DNA of 5,422 nt, taken from Candidatus Magasanikiibacteriota bacterium. Its GTDB lineage: Bacteria > Patescibacteriota > Patescibacteriia > Magasanikbacterales > UBA10003. The position numbers were made by a program, and so were the translations under genes. The DNA is taken from positions 1 through 5,422 of the forward strand of contig DOQH01000025.1 in NCBI GenBank assembly GCA_003514455.1, written 5' to 3'. Below, piece by piece: positions 1 to 4,618 of this stretch (positions are counted from its first letter, which is position 1; each line of letters begins with the position of its first letter). The notes under the pieces are model-generated. The model was not told the origin of the DNA and made no database searches. It saw nothing but the letters and a program-made list of their open reading frames with translations.

Positions 1-288
1 CCCGGTGCTTTCAATCACCACATCCACTGATAATTTACCCCAAGGCAAAACTGACGGATCTTTTTCCGCAAACACAGGGATTTTCTGCCCGTCTACAATC
101 AAATTTTTCTCATCATACTTTACTTCATGCTCCCACTTATGATACGCCGTGTCGTGCTGTAAAAGATGCGCCAGTGTTTTTGTGTCGGTTAAATCATTGA
201 CGCCAACAATTTTAATTTTCGCCTGGCCAAATCCTGCTTTAAAAGCCGCTCGGCCAATGCGGCCAAAGCCGTTGATCGCGATATTCAT
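1..288 (-). CDS. gap: Glyceraldehyde-3-phosphate dehydrogenase, N-terminal part (cut by window edge)
   Basis: This is the first 96 codons of type I GAPDH, the cytoplasmic glycolytic enzyme that oxidises glyceraldehyde-3-phosphate with NAD(P)+ and phosphate to 1,3-bisphosphoglycerate. The translation starts MNIAINGFGRIGR, which is the family's Rossmann dinucleotide-binding signature. It continues with VNDLTD (residues 29-34), the conserved LLQHDTAYHKW segment, and ends at the window edge in ESTG, another conserved GAPDH block. The catalytic Cys and the substrate domain lie outside the window. The ATG at 288 is where GAPDH proteins normally begin. No Shine-Dalgarno is visible before it, only an AT-rich leader. 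The gene follows tsf in the same direction but is separated from it by a terminator, so it probably has its own promoter. Family assignment is close to certain. Cofactor preference cannot be judged from this fragment. Confidence 0.96.
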   Translation of the reverse strand, partial: MNIAINGFGRIGRAAFKAGFGQAKIKIVGVNDLTDTKTLAHLLQHDTAYHKWEHEVKYDEKNLIVDGQKIPVFAEKDPSVLPWGKLSVDVVIESTG

Positions 289-319
289 ATGTGTTATTTA
301 AAGTTAAAATCTATACTTC

Positions 320-348
320 ATTTTACCACAAACAAAAGACCGGAGCAA
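320..348 (-). promoter_or_regulatory. Probable gap promoter (extended -10), overlapping the tsf terminator
   Basis: On the minus strand a TAAAAT -10 box (320-325, five of six consensus bases) is directly preceded by TGG, an extended -10 element. A poor -35 (TTGCTC, 343-348) lies exactly 17 bp upstream. Transcription would start near 313 and give a leader of about 25 nt before the gap ATG. The -35 lies wholly inside the 3' arm of the rpsB-tsf terminator. The -10 and spacing support the call; the weak -35 limits confidence. Confidence 0.45.
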
Positions 349-362
349 CTATTGCCCCGGCC
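331..362 (-). terminator. Intrinsic terminator of the rpsB-tsf unit
   Basis: The minus-strand RNA folds into an 11-bp hairpin: 5' arm 352-362, loop UAG (349-351), 3' arm 338-348. It is followed by UUUUGUU. Two of the pairs are G-U wobbles as minus-strand RNA and would be A-C mismatches as plus-strand RNA, which fits minus-strand transcription. It begins 13 bases after the tsf stop codon. Confidence 0.85.
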
Positions 363-375
363 TGATAATTTCCAC

Positions 376-960
376 TTACAACGCGAATCTCACAAACCGC
401 TTCACCTGAATATTCTCGCCAATTGTAGCGATTGATTGCTGAATCAGCTGATTGATGGTGATTTTATCATCTTTGATAAAAACTTGATTCAATAAGCATA
501 CATCGCTGTAAAATTTCTGCATCTTGCCTTCAAGAATCTTTTCAATCATGGCTTCGGGCTTGCCTTCGGCTTTTAGAATTTCTTTTTGCAATGATTTTTC
601 TTTTTCCACGTCAACTGCCGGAATATCCGCGGAAGACAAATATAAAGGATTTCCCGCCACCACCTGCATGGCCAAATCATGCACTAAATTCTGAAAGGCC
701 TGATTACGAGCAACAAAATCCGTTTCGCACTGCACTTCAATCAATGCTCCAACTTTGCCGCTGGAATGAATGTAGGAATGAATCAAACCCTCTTTGGTCT
801 GCCGCTCGCTCTTGGACGCGGCTTTGATCGTGCCGTTTTTACGCAAAATCTCCACTGCTTTTTCAATATCTCCGCCGGATTCTTCCAGTGCGGCTTTCAC
901 ATCAACCATACCGGCTCCGGTCATTTCCCTCACTTTAAGAATGGATTGGGTATCTATCAT
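376..960 (-). CDS. tsf: Elongation factor Ts, short form (194 aa)
   Basis: EF-Ts is the cytoplasmic guanine-nucleotide exchange factor that displaces GDP from EF-Tu during translation elongation. Residues 5-42 match the N-terminal UBA-like domain (VREMTGAGMVDVKAALEE). The hallmark TDFVARN, which contacts EF-Tu, is at 80-86. The C-terminal IGENIQVKRF block starts at 180. At 194 aa it is far shorter than E. coli EF-Ts (283 aa) and close to the Thermus length, so it has a single core subdomain and no coiled-coil insertion. The ATG at 960 gives the canonical N-terminus. A TTG at 1008 in the same frame would overlap the end of rpsB and add an atypical extension. The gene starts 13 bases after the rpsB stop, without a visible Shine-Dalgarno, so translation probably relies on coupling to rpsB or on the AT-rich upstream stretch. 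The stop is TAA, followed by a terminator. Confidence 0.97.
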   Translation of the reverse strand: MIDTQSILKVREMTGAGMVDVKAALEESGGDIEKAVEILRKNGTIKAASKSERQTKEGLIHSYIHSSGKVGALIEVQCETDFVARNQAFQNLVHDLAMQVVAGNPLYLSSADIPAVDVEKEKSLQKEILKAEGKPEAMIEKILEGKMQKFYSDVCLLNQVFIKDDKITINQLIQQSIATIGENIQVKRFVRFAL

Positions 961-973
961 AAAAATAATTATT

Positions 974-1702
974 TTAAACGGGGACTGACACTGTCGGCGC
1001 GGCAACAACAGAAGCGGCCTGATTCTTGCCTTCTTTCACAGCTTCAGCCGCCAATCCTGTAATGAGTTCAATTGTTTTTATCGCATCGTCATTGGAAGGA
1101 ATCGGGTAATCAATTTTATCAGGATTCACATTGGTATCGCACAGCGCCACAATTTTTGTTTTGCAAAGCAAGGCCTCGTTCAACGCGGTTTTTTCTTTTT
1201 TCAAATCAATAATAAAAATAACATCGGGTCGGCGTTCCAACGATTCAATTCCGGAAAGATATTTTTCCATTTTTTCAATTTCTTTGCCAATGTGTATTTG
1301 TTCCTTTTTGGTATATTTGCCCAATTCGCCGGTGTCGCGTTCCGTTTTTAAACGACGAAACTTTTTAATCAAGATATGAATCTCCTGAAAATTAGTGAGC
1401 AAACCGCCGAGCCAGCGATTGGTCACGAAAGGCACGCCGGCGTCTTTGGCATGGCGAGTAATAATTTCCTGCGCCTGATCTTTGGTGCCGACAAACAAAA
1501 TAATTTTATTCTGCGCTGCTGATTGGCGCAAAAAATTCAAGGCCTCCTGCAATTTTTTCTGCGTTTCCTCCAAATTGATAATATGCACCTGATTGCGTTC
1601 GGTGAATATAAAAGGCGCCATTTTAGGGTGCCATTTGGAAATCTTGTGCCCAAAGTGGGCGCCGGCCTTGAGCAAGTCAAGGACATCGGGGATTTTTAAC
1701 AT
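974..1702 (-). CDS. rpsB: 30S ribosomal protein S2 (242 aa)
   Basis: S2 is a late-assembling protein of the small ribosomal subunit, located between head and body and needed for S1 docking in bacteria that have S1. Family blocks appear in order: LLKAGAHFGHK (10-20), WHPKMAPFI (24-32), VGTK (71-74), RWLGGLLTNF (96-105), RRPDVIFIID (157-166), CDTNVNP (188-194) and NDDAI (204-208). The usual IPGNDDA or IPANDDA reads IPSNDDA here. The alpha-helical protrusion (about 105-155) is present, and the length is normal for the family. The last 15 residues are a low-complexity Ala/Val/Pro tail. The ATG at 1702 has a good Shine-Dalgarno (AGGAG, 9-nt spacing). It is the first gene of an rpsB-tsf operon with its own promoter and a leader of about 149 nt, long enough for feedback control by S2. 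Confidence 0.98.
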   Translation of the reverse strand: MLKIPDVLDLLKAGAHFGHKISKWHPKMAPFIFTERNQVHIINLEETQKKLQEALNFLRQSAAQNKIILFVGTKDQAQEIITRHAKDAGVPFVTNRWLGGLLTNFQEIHILIKKFRRLKTERDTGELGKYTKKEQIHIGKEIEKMEKYLSGIESLERRPDVIFIIDLKKEKTALNEALLCKTKIVALCDTNVNPDKIDYPIPSNDDAIKTIELITGLAAEAVKEGKNQAASVVAAPTVSVPV

Positions 1703-1710
1703 AGATATTT

Positions 1711-1719
1711 TCTCCTTTT
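1711..1719 (-). promoter_or_regulatory. rpsB ribosome binding site
   Basis: AAAAGGAGA on the minus strand, with the AGGAG core at 1712-1716, lies nine bases before the rpsB ATG. It directly follows a GC-rich stem-loop, so access by ribosomes could depend on that structure. Confidence 0.85.
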
Positions 1720-1721
1720 AA

Positions 1722-1743
1722 GCCCGCGCCTTTATGGCGGGGC
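1722..1743 (-). promoter_or_regulatory. GC-rich stem-loop next to the rpsB Shine-Dalgarno
   Basis: The minus-strand RNA can form GCCC/GGGC plus CGCC/GGCG stems separated by a one-base bulge, closing an AUAAA loop. It ends three bases before the AAAAGGAGA ribosome binding site. The rpsB leaders of other bacteria are known to carry S2-responsive structures. Whether this is such an element is inference; no published motif was recognised. Confidence 0.4.
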
Positions 1744-1774
1744 GGCCACCTTTCCCTTCTTTGGGCGGTTATTT

Positions 1775-1801
1775 GTCATTCCCGCGAAAGCGGGAATCCA
1801 G
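1775..1801. repeat. REP-like hairpin element in the rpsB leader
   Basis: The element holds a perfect 8-bp inverted repeat (ATTCCCGC at 1778-1785 and GCGGGAAT at 1790-1797) around GAAA, flanked by GTC and CCAG. This sequence type is a widespread dispersed extragenic repeat in bacteria, similar in form to REP/dRS3 elements. Only one copy is in the window, so its repeat status rests on recognition. It lies in the rpsB 5' leader, where its 8-bp stem would be transcribed. Confidence 0.6.
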
Positions 1802-1857
1802 CAACCGAGGAGCCAAAGAATTTGACTGGAAAGGATAGGGGTTAATTAAGTGATGTT

Positions 1858-1886
1858 AGTATAAAGTAAATCTGAATTTGTGTCAA
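1858..1886 (-). promoter_or_regulatory. Strong promoter of the rpsB-tsf operon
   Basis: On the minus strand there is a perfect TTGACA -35 (1881-1886), a 17-bp spacer, and a TATACT -10 (1858-1863, five of six). The predicted start is near 1851, giving a leader of about 149 nt to the rpsB ATG. It lies downstream of the preceding gene's terminator. Confidence 0.88.
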
Positions 1887-1913
1887 GCAAAAGAACTTTT
1901 TACTTAAAAAGAT

Positions 1914-1951
1914 AAAAAAATCCCCCGAGACAAAAGATATTGTCTAGGGGG
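1914..1951 (-). terminator. Intrinsic terminator after the 186-aa gene
   Basis: The minus-strand RNA forms a stem of CCCCC/GGGGG, one U-C mismatch, then AGACA/UGUCU plus one more A-U pair (arms 1941-1951 and 1922-1932), with a short AU-rich loop. The base of the stem is followed within one base by seven U residues (1914-1920). It insulates the gene at 2000-2560 from the rpsB promoter. Confidence 0.85.
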
Positions 1952-1955
1952 CAGG

Positions 1956-1974
1956 CCTCCGACCGAGTCGAAGG
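1956..1974 (-). repeat. Small hairpin upstream of the terminator
   Basis: On the minus strand, arms CCUUCGAC (1967-1974) and GUCGGAGG (1956-1963) pair over eight positions, with one U-G wobble, around a UCG loop. It sits between the stop codon of the 186-aa gene and that gene's terminator. It could shield the mRNA 3' end, assist termination, or be a copy of a dispersed extragenic repeat. A single copy in the window does not decide. Confidence 0.45.
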
Positions 1975-1999
1975 GTTAGAGTTTTGAAGTTTAAGTATT

Positions 2000-2560
2000 C
2001 TAGTCGCAGACGAGGACACCGCCAGTAGAAAAGAGATGATAGCGGAAACGGTGAAGGAGGAAAAAACGAGCTTCGCCGCGCACACTGGCAAAAGGCACAT
2101 AGATAGGTACGTCTGAACGCGCCCACCGAGAATCCTCGCTGATCACGAGAACCCACTTCCACTTTTCCACTTCCTCTGGATGGTCATGCAAGAAGCCGGC
2201 GAGATCGCCGGTGTTCGCTAGAGTGCGGCCGGCCGCTACCAGACGCAAAGCTGCCTGCTCGCTCGTCTCGAAGTTGAGGTACGGCTCAACTCGTAGATTC
2301 ACCGTCCTTACACAACTGCCAGCGAGCTTGAAACGCTCCTGCGTGATGTCGCGGTTGATATTCTTGAGATTGCTCGGTCCGGCCGCGCGCTCGATGAGCG
2401 CAACGAGACCAATGGACTGATCGTAGGAGGTTGGTAAAAGACCGGAAGAAAAAAAGCGATTCGGGTTGCGCAGAAAGGCCTGCATGTTCTCCCGCGTCAC
2501 ACGACCTGCCTTCATCTGGTCACGAAGCTCATCCAGTTGTGACAAAGTCATCTTACTCAT
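2000..2560 (-). CDS. Uncharacterised 186-aa protein, CPR-type orphan family
   Basis: I cannot assign a function. The start is fixed at the ATG at 2560 by an AGGAGG eight bases upstream; an upstream in-frame ATG at 2578 would place that Shine-Dalgarno inside the gene. The N-terminus (residues 5-36) looks helical and charged, with VTRENMQAFLRNPNRF at 21-36. A middle helical part (about 98-130) leads to a distinctive segment, HPEEVEKWKW at 127-136, then VISEDSRWARSD (139-150) and YVPFASVRGEAR (154-165), and a hydrophobic C-terminus. There is no signal peptide or membrane helix. The layout recalls a hypothetical-protein family I associate with Parcubacteria-like genomes, from memory and unverified. 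The gene is much richer in GC than its AT-rich neighbour: the line 2221-2280 has 39 G/C of 60. It has its own consensus promoter, a leader of about 190 nt with a long hairpin, and its own terminator. Confidence 0.85.
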   Translation of the reverse strand: MSKMTLSQLDELRDQMKAGRVTRENMQAFLRNPNRFFSSGLLPTSYDQSIGLVALIERAAGPSNLKNINRDITQERFKLAGSCVRTVNLRVEPYLNFETSEQAALRLVAAGRTLANTGDLAGFLHDHPEEVEKWKWVLVISEDSRWARSDVPIYVPFASVRGEARFFLLHRFRYHLFSTGGVLVCD

Positions 2561-2568
2561 CGAACTTT

Positions 2569-2574
2569 CCTCCT
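2569..2574 (-). promoter_or_regulatory. Shine-Dalgarno that fixes the start of the 186-aa gene
   Basis: A full AGGAGG on the minus strand lies eight bases before the ATG at 2560, so the in-frame ATG at 2578 is rejected as the start. Its surroundings match those of the gene starting at 5275: the bases CAGGAGGAAAG, a four-base gap and ATGAGTA are identical in both. Confidence 0.9.
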
Positions 2575-2662
2575 GCATCTGCTGTCAAATGACTTTACAT
2601 CCGACACCATTGCCGAACATATTACTGCCAATAACAGACAAACACACAATTGACCATACGAG

Positions 2663-2724
2663 TTATCCTTGGCCTTCTTTTGACTTATTTTTCGCTAAAT
2701 CAAGCCAAAAGAAAGCCAAGATAA
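2663..2724 (-). other. Long structured leader hairpin upstream of the 186-aa gene
   Basis: Left arm 2668-2686 and right arm 2702-2720 are a 19-position inverted repeat. The stem extends outward by four pairs (2663-2666 with 2721-2724, C2667 bulged) and inward by four (2687-2690 with 2697-2700, C2701 bulged), closing a six-base loop. The two imperfect positions are G-U wobbles in minus-strand RNA but A-C mismatches on the plus strand. The minus-strand product is therefore a continuous stem of about 27 bp. It begins about 26 nt into the transcript predicted from the promoter at 2757-2785. It has no U-tract, so it is not a simple terminator. It could be a cis-regulatory leader, an RNase III-type processing site or a small RNA. 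It could also be the remnant of a miniature inverted-repeat element. Confidence 0.6.
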
Positions 2725-2742
2725 ATCCACTTTTTAAAGAAC

Positions 2743-2759
2743 AATTTTAACTTAAAATT
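2743..2759. promoter_or_regulatory. AT-rich perfect palindrome at the predicted transcription start
   Basis: AATTTTAA, a central C and TTAAAATT form a 17-base perfect palindrome centred at 2751, one base before the start predicted from the consensus promoter. It overlaps the end of the -10 box. It could be an operator, but AT-rich palindromes also arise by chance. Confidence 0.3.
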
Positions 2760-2785
2760 ATAGCACAAAAAACGCCTTTTGTCAA
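2757..2785 (-). promoter_or_regulatory. Full-consensus promoter for the 186-aa gene, embedded in a terminator
   Basis: On the minus strand there is TTGACA (2780-2785), a spacer of exactly 17 bp, and TATAAT (2757-2762) preceded by TGC, an extended -10. All twelve consensus bases match. The -35 lies in the loop and 3' arm of the terminator of the upstream gene. Transcription would start near 2750, leaving a leader of about 190 nt before the ATG at 2560. Confidence 0.9.
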
Positions 2786-2791
2786 GAGGCG
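2767..2791 (-). terminator. Intrinsic terminator of the transglutaminase-like gene
   Basis: The minus-strand arms CGCCUCUU (2784-2791) and AAAAGGCG (2773-2780) pair over eight positions with one C-A mismatch around a GAC loop, followed by six U residues (2767-2772). It starts 36 bases after the gene's stop codon. The 3' half doubles as the -35 region of the next promoter. Confidence 0.85.
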
Positions 2792-2827
2792 CTAATTTAA
2801 TCCAGGATATTCATCTGATTTGATGAT

Positions 2828-4186
2828 TCACACAGTCCACTGTTCATTAAACGTCCGACGATTGCCATATTGTTCAAGGAACGCCCGATATTTTTCTTGA
2901 TATTGTTTTGGCAACTTTCCATTCATATGTTCAAGAGTATAATAAAAAAATGCTTCTTGAAATGGACATGTTATTAAACCATCCTGTTTAATCTTCGTGA
3001 GATATTTTTTATCGCCTGTTAATTCATATAATGCTATATTATAGCTAAAAAAATCTTTAAAATCTTCCGCAGCACTAACAATAAAACGAACCACATCTTC
3101 CTTGCCAAACAATTTAGCAAATTTTTTACTATTGTAAACATAAAATTTTCCTAAATCTAACGTTTGCGAACGTGCTACGCACTGCGCCGCGACCGCAAAA
3201 GCAAATCGAGCATTACGATGGTTTGTTTCGTTATATACTTCTTTGTCAACATACGCTTCGATGTAAGAAGGATGCCGTTCCAGCACTTTATCCAAATCGG
3301 ACGGATCGTGTGTTATGCTATATTTTTCATCAAAAAATCGAGAATCATCTCCACCCAACGCCAAATATTTTTTTCTAGATGTTTCTTCCTGTTCGTCATC
3401 AAAAAAATTATTGGCTAAATTGCGTATTTTCGCATACGCCTCCCGATTATTAGGCCAACGACGGATTGCTTCAGCAAGCAATTTACGGGCTAGGGCATAA
3501 TTTGGTTTTGGATTATCAAACAATTCGCTCACGGCACGACTTACCAAAACATTGCTTGCCAGTTCAGCATAACTTATTTTTGTTGAACGCTCTGATTTTA
3601 TTTCAAAAGGTTTCGTATTTTCAAATTCCGATTCCGGCACAAGATCAGTCGTCTCAAACTGTTTCCCATTTAACACCAATATCGGATGTTCCAACGCAAC
3701 AAAAGTGAAATCATTAATTTCCTCTGACACAAGAGGACGAATTGGATTGTCAAAATCAAAATGGTCTCCTTGAACAAATTCTTCAAATAATTCCACTTCC
3801 CGAGAATAAGCATAATCTTTTGGGCCGAGTAACAAATTATATTCCGGATGAAATCCTCGACGTTCCAAAAGACCACCAATCAGACAAGCCAACCCAAGAC
3901 AATTGCCTTGCTTCTTTTTAAGCATGTCCTGAAGTCGAAAAGAATTGCCATATTCATAACCCTCTTTAATGAGATGCGAACGAATTGCTTCCGCAGCTTT
4001 CAAAGGTTCGGGTGGAAGCTGTCCAATGTTGTGATCTAATTCATCCAAAGCCGCCATATCCTCGGAACCGGCGGCGCTGACCTCACGAAATATCTCCAAT
4101 GGAGAAACATTATCAAAATCTCTCCCTGTTTGTTCAGGAGCTTTAAAATTAACATTACTCGTATCACGGTCAATGTCGCGTCTCAT
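2828..4186 (-). CDS. Transglutaminase-like (SirB1-type) protein with TPR-like C-terminal half, 452 aa
   Basis: The probable fold is the transglutaminase-like papain superfamily. The nucleophile motif is QGNCLGLACLIGGLL (residues 93-107, Cys96). A His follows at 167 (LEHPILVLNG) and an Asp at 181 (FETTDL), in the order and approximate spacing of the Cys-His-Asp triad. Residues about 205-262 (ISYAELASNVLVSRAVSEL, then LLAEAIRRWPNNREAYAKI) resemble the helical and TPR region that follows this core in SirB1-like proteins. The rest (about 295-445) is helical with no recognised motif. There is no signal peptide, so it is probably cytoplasmic. Substrate and reaction (protease, amidase or transferase) cannot be told. 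The ATG at 4186 is chosen because a TTG-started extension to 4204 would begin inside the -10 box. No Shine-Dalgarno is seen, and the mRNA is probably leaderless. The gene is AT-rich (16 G/C of 60 in 3361-3420), unlike both neighbours. The stop is TGA. Confidence 0.85.
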   Translation of the reverse strand: MRRDIDRDTSNVNFKAPEQTGRDFDNVSPLEIFREVSAAGSEDMAALDELDHNIGQLPPEPLKAAEAIRSHLIKEGYEYGNSFRLQDMLKKKQGNCLGLACLIGGLLERRGFHPEYNLLLGPKDYAYSREVELFEEFVQGDHFDFDNPIRPLVSEEINDFTFVALEHPILVLNGKQFETTDLVPESEFENTKPFEIKSERSTKISYAELASNVLVSRAVSELFDNPKPNYALARKLLAEAIRRWPNNREAYAKIRNLANNFFDDEQEETSRKKYLALGGDDSRFFDEKYSITHDPSDLDKVLERHPSYIEAYVDKEVYNETNHRNARFAFAVAAQCVARSQTLDLGKFYVYNSKKFAKLFGKEDVVRFIVSAAEDFKDFFSYNIALYELTGDKKYLTKIKQDGLITCPFQEAFFYYTLEHMNGKLPKQYQEKYRAFLEQYGNRRTFNEQWTV

Positions 4187-4194
4187 AGTATAAA

Positions 4195-4223
4195 ATTGTA
4201 TCAAATAATAAAAAAAGCGTCAA
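4195..4223 (-). promoter_or_regulatory. Promoter of the transglutaminase-like gene, giving a near-leaderless mRNA
   Basis: On the minus strand there is TTGACG (4218-4223), a 17-bp spacer, and TACAAT (4195-4200) preceded by TGA, an extended -10. Each hexamer has five of six consensus bases. The predicted start is near 4188, only two bases before the ATG at 4186. No Shine-Dalgarno lies between. Confidence 0.78.
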
Positions 4224-4230
4224 AATTTTT

Positions 4231-4258
4231 AAAAAAGAGAGAGCCGGTTGAGGCTCTC
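4231..4258 (-). terminator. Intrinsic terminator of the two-gene operon
   Basis: The minus-strand arms GAGAGCC (4252-4258) and GGCUCUC (4239-4245) form a perfect 7-bp stem with a six-base loop, followed by UC and six U residues (4231-4236). The -35 of the next gene begins eight bases after the U-tract. The 69 bases between this hairpin and the stop at 4328 form a plain 3' UTR in which no gene or clear structure was found. Confidence 0.9.
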
Positions 4259-4327
4259 ATAGATGGGAGGGTTTTGTTCCGGCAGGAGTCGGTGTCAGGT
4301 TGATGATGGATTTTTTGTGAAGCAGAG

Positions 4328-4567
4328 TCACTCACCGTGAATACAGCGTGTTGCCGCAAGTTCCTCGGTAGACAAGTCACGAGTCCGAAGGCGCGGAGTC
4401 ATGACGAGCTGCTGCACTTGCTTCACATCCAAGTGCATTCCAGGCGGAGCGCCATATCCATATGATGGACGCGGAATTGGTGGACCCTGGTAGTGTTGAG
4501 GAGACGAGGAAGGTTGTCCTGTGTACTTTGGCCACTTTTTTTTGGGCGGTCTTCCATCTCCATTCAT
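4328..4567 (-). CDS. Small Pro/Gly/Tyr-rich protein with sigma-54 region I-like tail, 79 aa
   Basis: Function is not recognised. A full AGGAGG lies eight bases before the ATG at 4567, so this is a real gene despite its size. Residues 1-44 are low in complexity and probably disordered: basic at first (RPPKKKWPK), then rich in Pro, Gly, Tyr, Ser and Gln. Residues 45-79 are different in character and look helical. Within them QQLVMTPRL (52-60) followed by LSTEEL (65-70) closely resembles the start of sigma-54 (RpoN) region I, where E. coli has QQLAMTPQL and then LSTLEL. Here the distance between the two blocks is four residues shorter, and the rest of sigma-54 is absent. This could reflect a short RNA-polymerase- or activator-binding helix, or chance. 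The gene follows the 218-aa gene by 51 bases in the same operon and is GC-rich like it. The stop is TGA, followed by a 3' UTR and a strong terminator. Confidence 0.8.
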   Translation of the reverse strand: MNGDGRPPKKKWPKYTGQPSSSPQHYQGPPIPRPSYGYGAPPGMHLDVKQVQQLVMTPRLRTRDLSTEELAATRCIHGE

Positions 4568-4575
4568 TGTTTGTA

Positions 4576-4581
4576 CCTCCT
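4576..4581 (-). promoter_or_regulatory. Shine-Dalgarno of the 79-aa gene
   Basis: A full AGGAGG on the minus strand lies eight bases before the ATG at 4567. It is the main evidence that this small, low-complexity frame is translated and is not a shadow frame. Confidence 0.9.
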
Positions 4582-4618
4582 ACTGTTAGGGTAACAAAAT
4601 GGGACGGGAAAGTCAAAC

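Noticed and set aside
961..1008. In-frame upstream TTG start for tsf at 1008
   Set aside because: It would overlap the end of rpsB and add 16 residues unlike any EF-Ts N-terminus. The ATG at 960 gives the canonical start.
2668..2720. Inverted repeat as terminal repeats of an insertion sequence or CRISPR unit
   Set aside because: The arms are only 15 bases apart with no room for a transposase or spacer, there is one copy, and no target-site duplication is evident. A transcribed hairpin fits better.
2466..2750. Plus-strand frame of 94 codons across the start of the 186-aa gene
   Set aside because: It is antisense to a supported gene and to the leader hairpin, lacks a ribosome binding site, and its residues are low in complexity. 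The other plus-strand frames were dismissed on the same grounds.
4187..4204. TTG start at 4204 extending the transglutaminase-like protein by six residues
   Set aside because: The codon lies inside the promoter, in the base triplet just before and within the -10 box, upstream of the predicted transcript start. There is no Shine-Dalgarno for it.
4259..4327. Possible short coding stretch in the 3' UTR of the operon (a frame reading LTPTPAGTKPSHL)
   Set aside because: No start codon with a ribosome binding site, only about 20 codons, and it lies between a stop codon and the terminator. Chance is the best explanation.
4588..4616. Possible separate promoter for the 79-aa gene (TTGACT, 17 bp, TACCCT)
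   Set aside because: The -10 has only three of six consensus bases, and the predicted start would fall in the Shine-Dalgarno itself. Co-transcription with the 218-aa gene is simpler.
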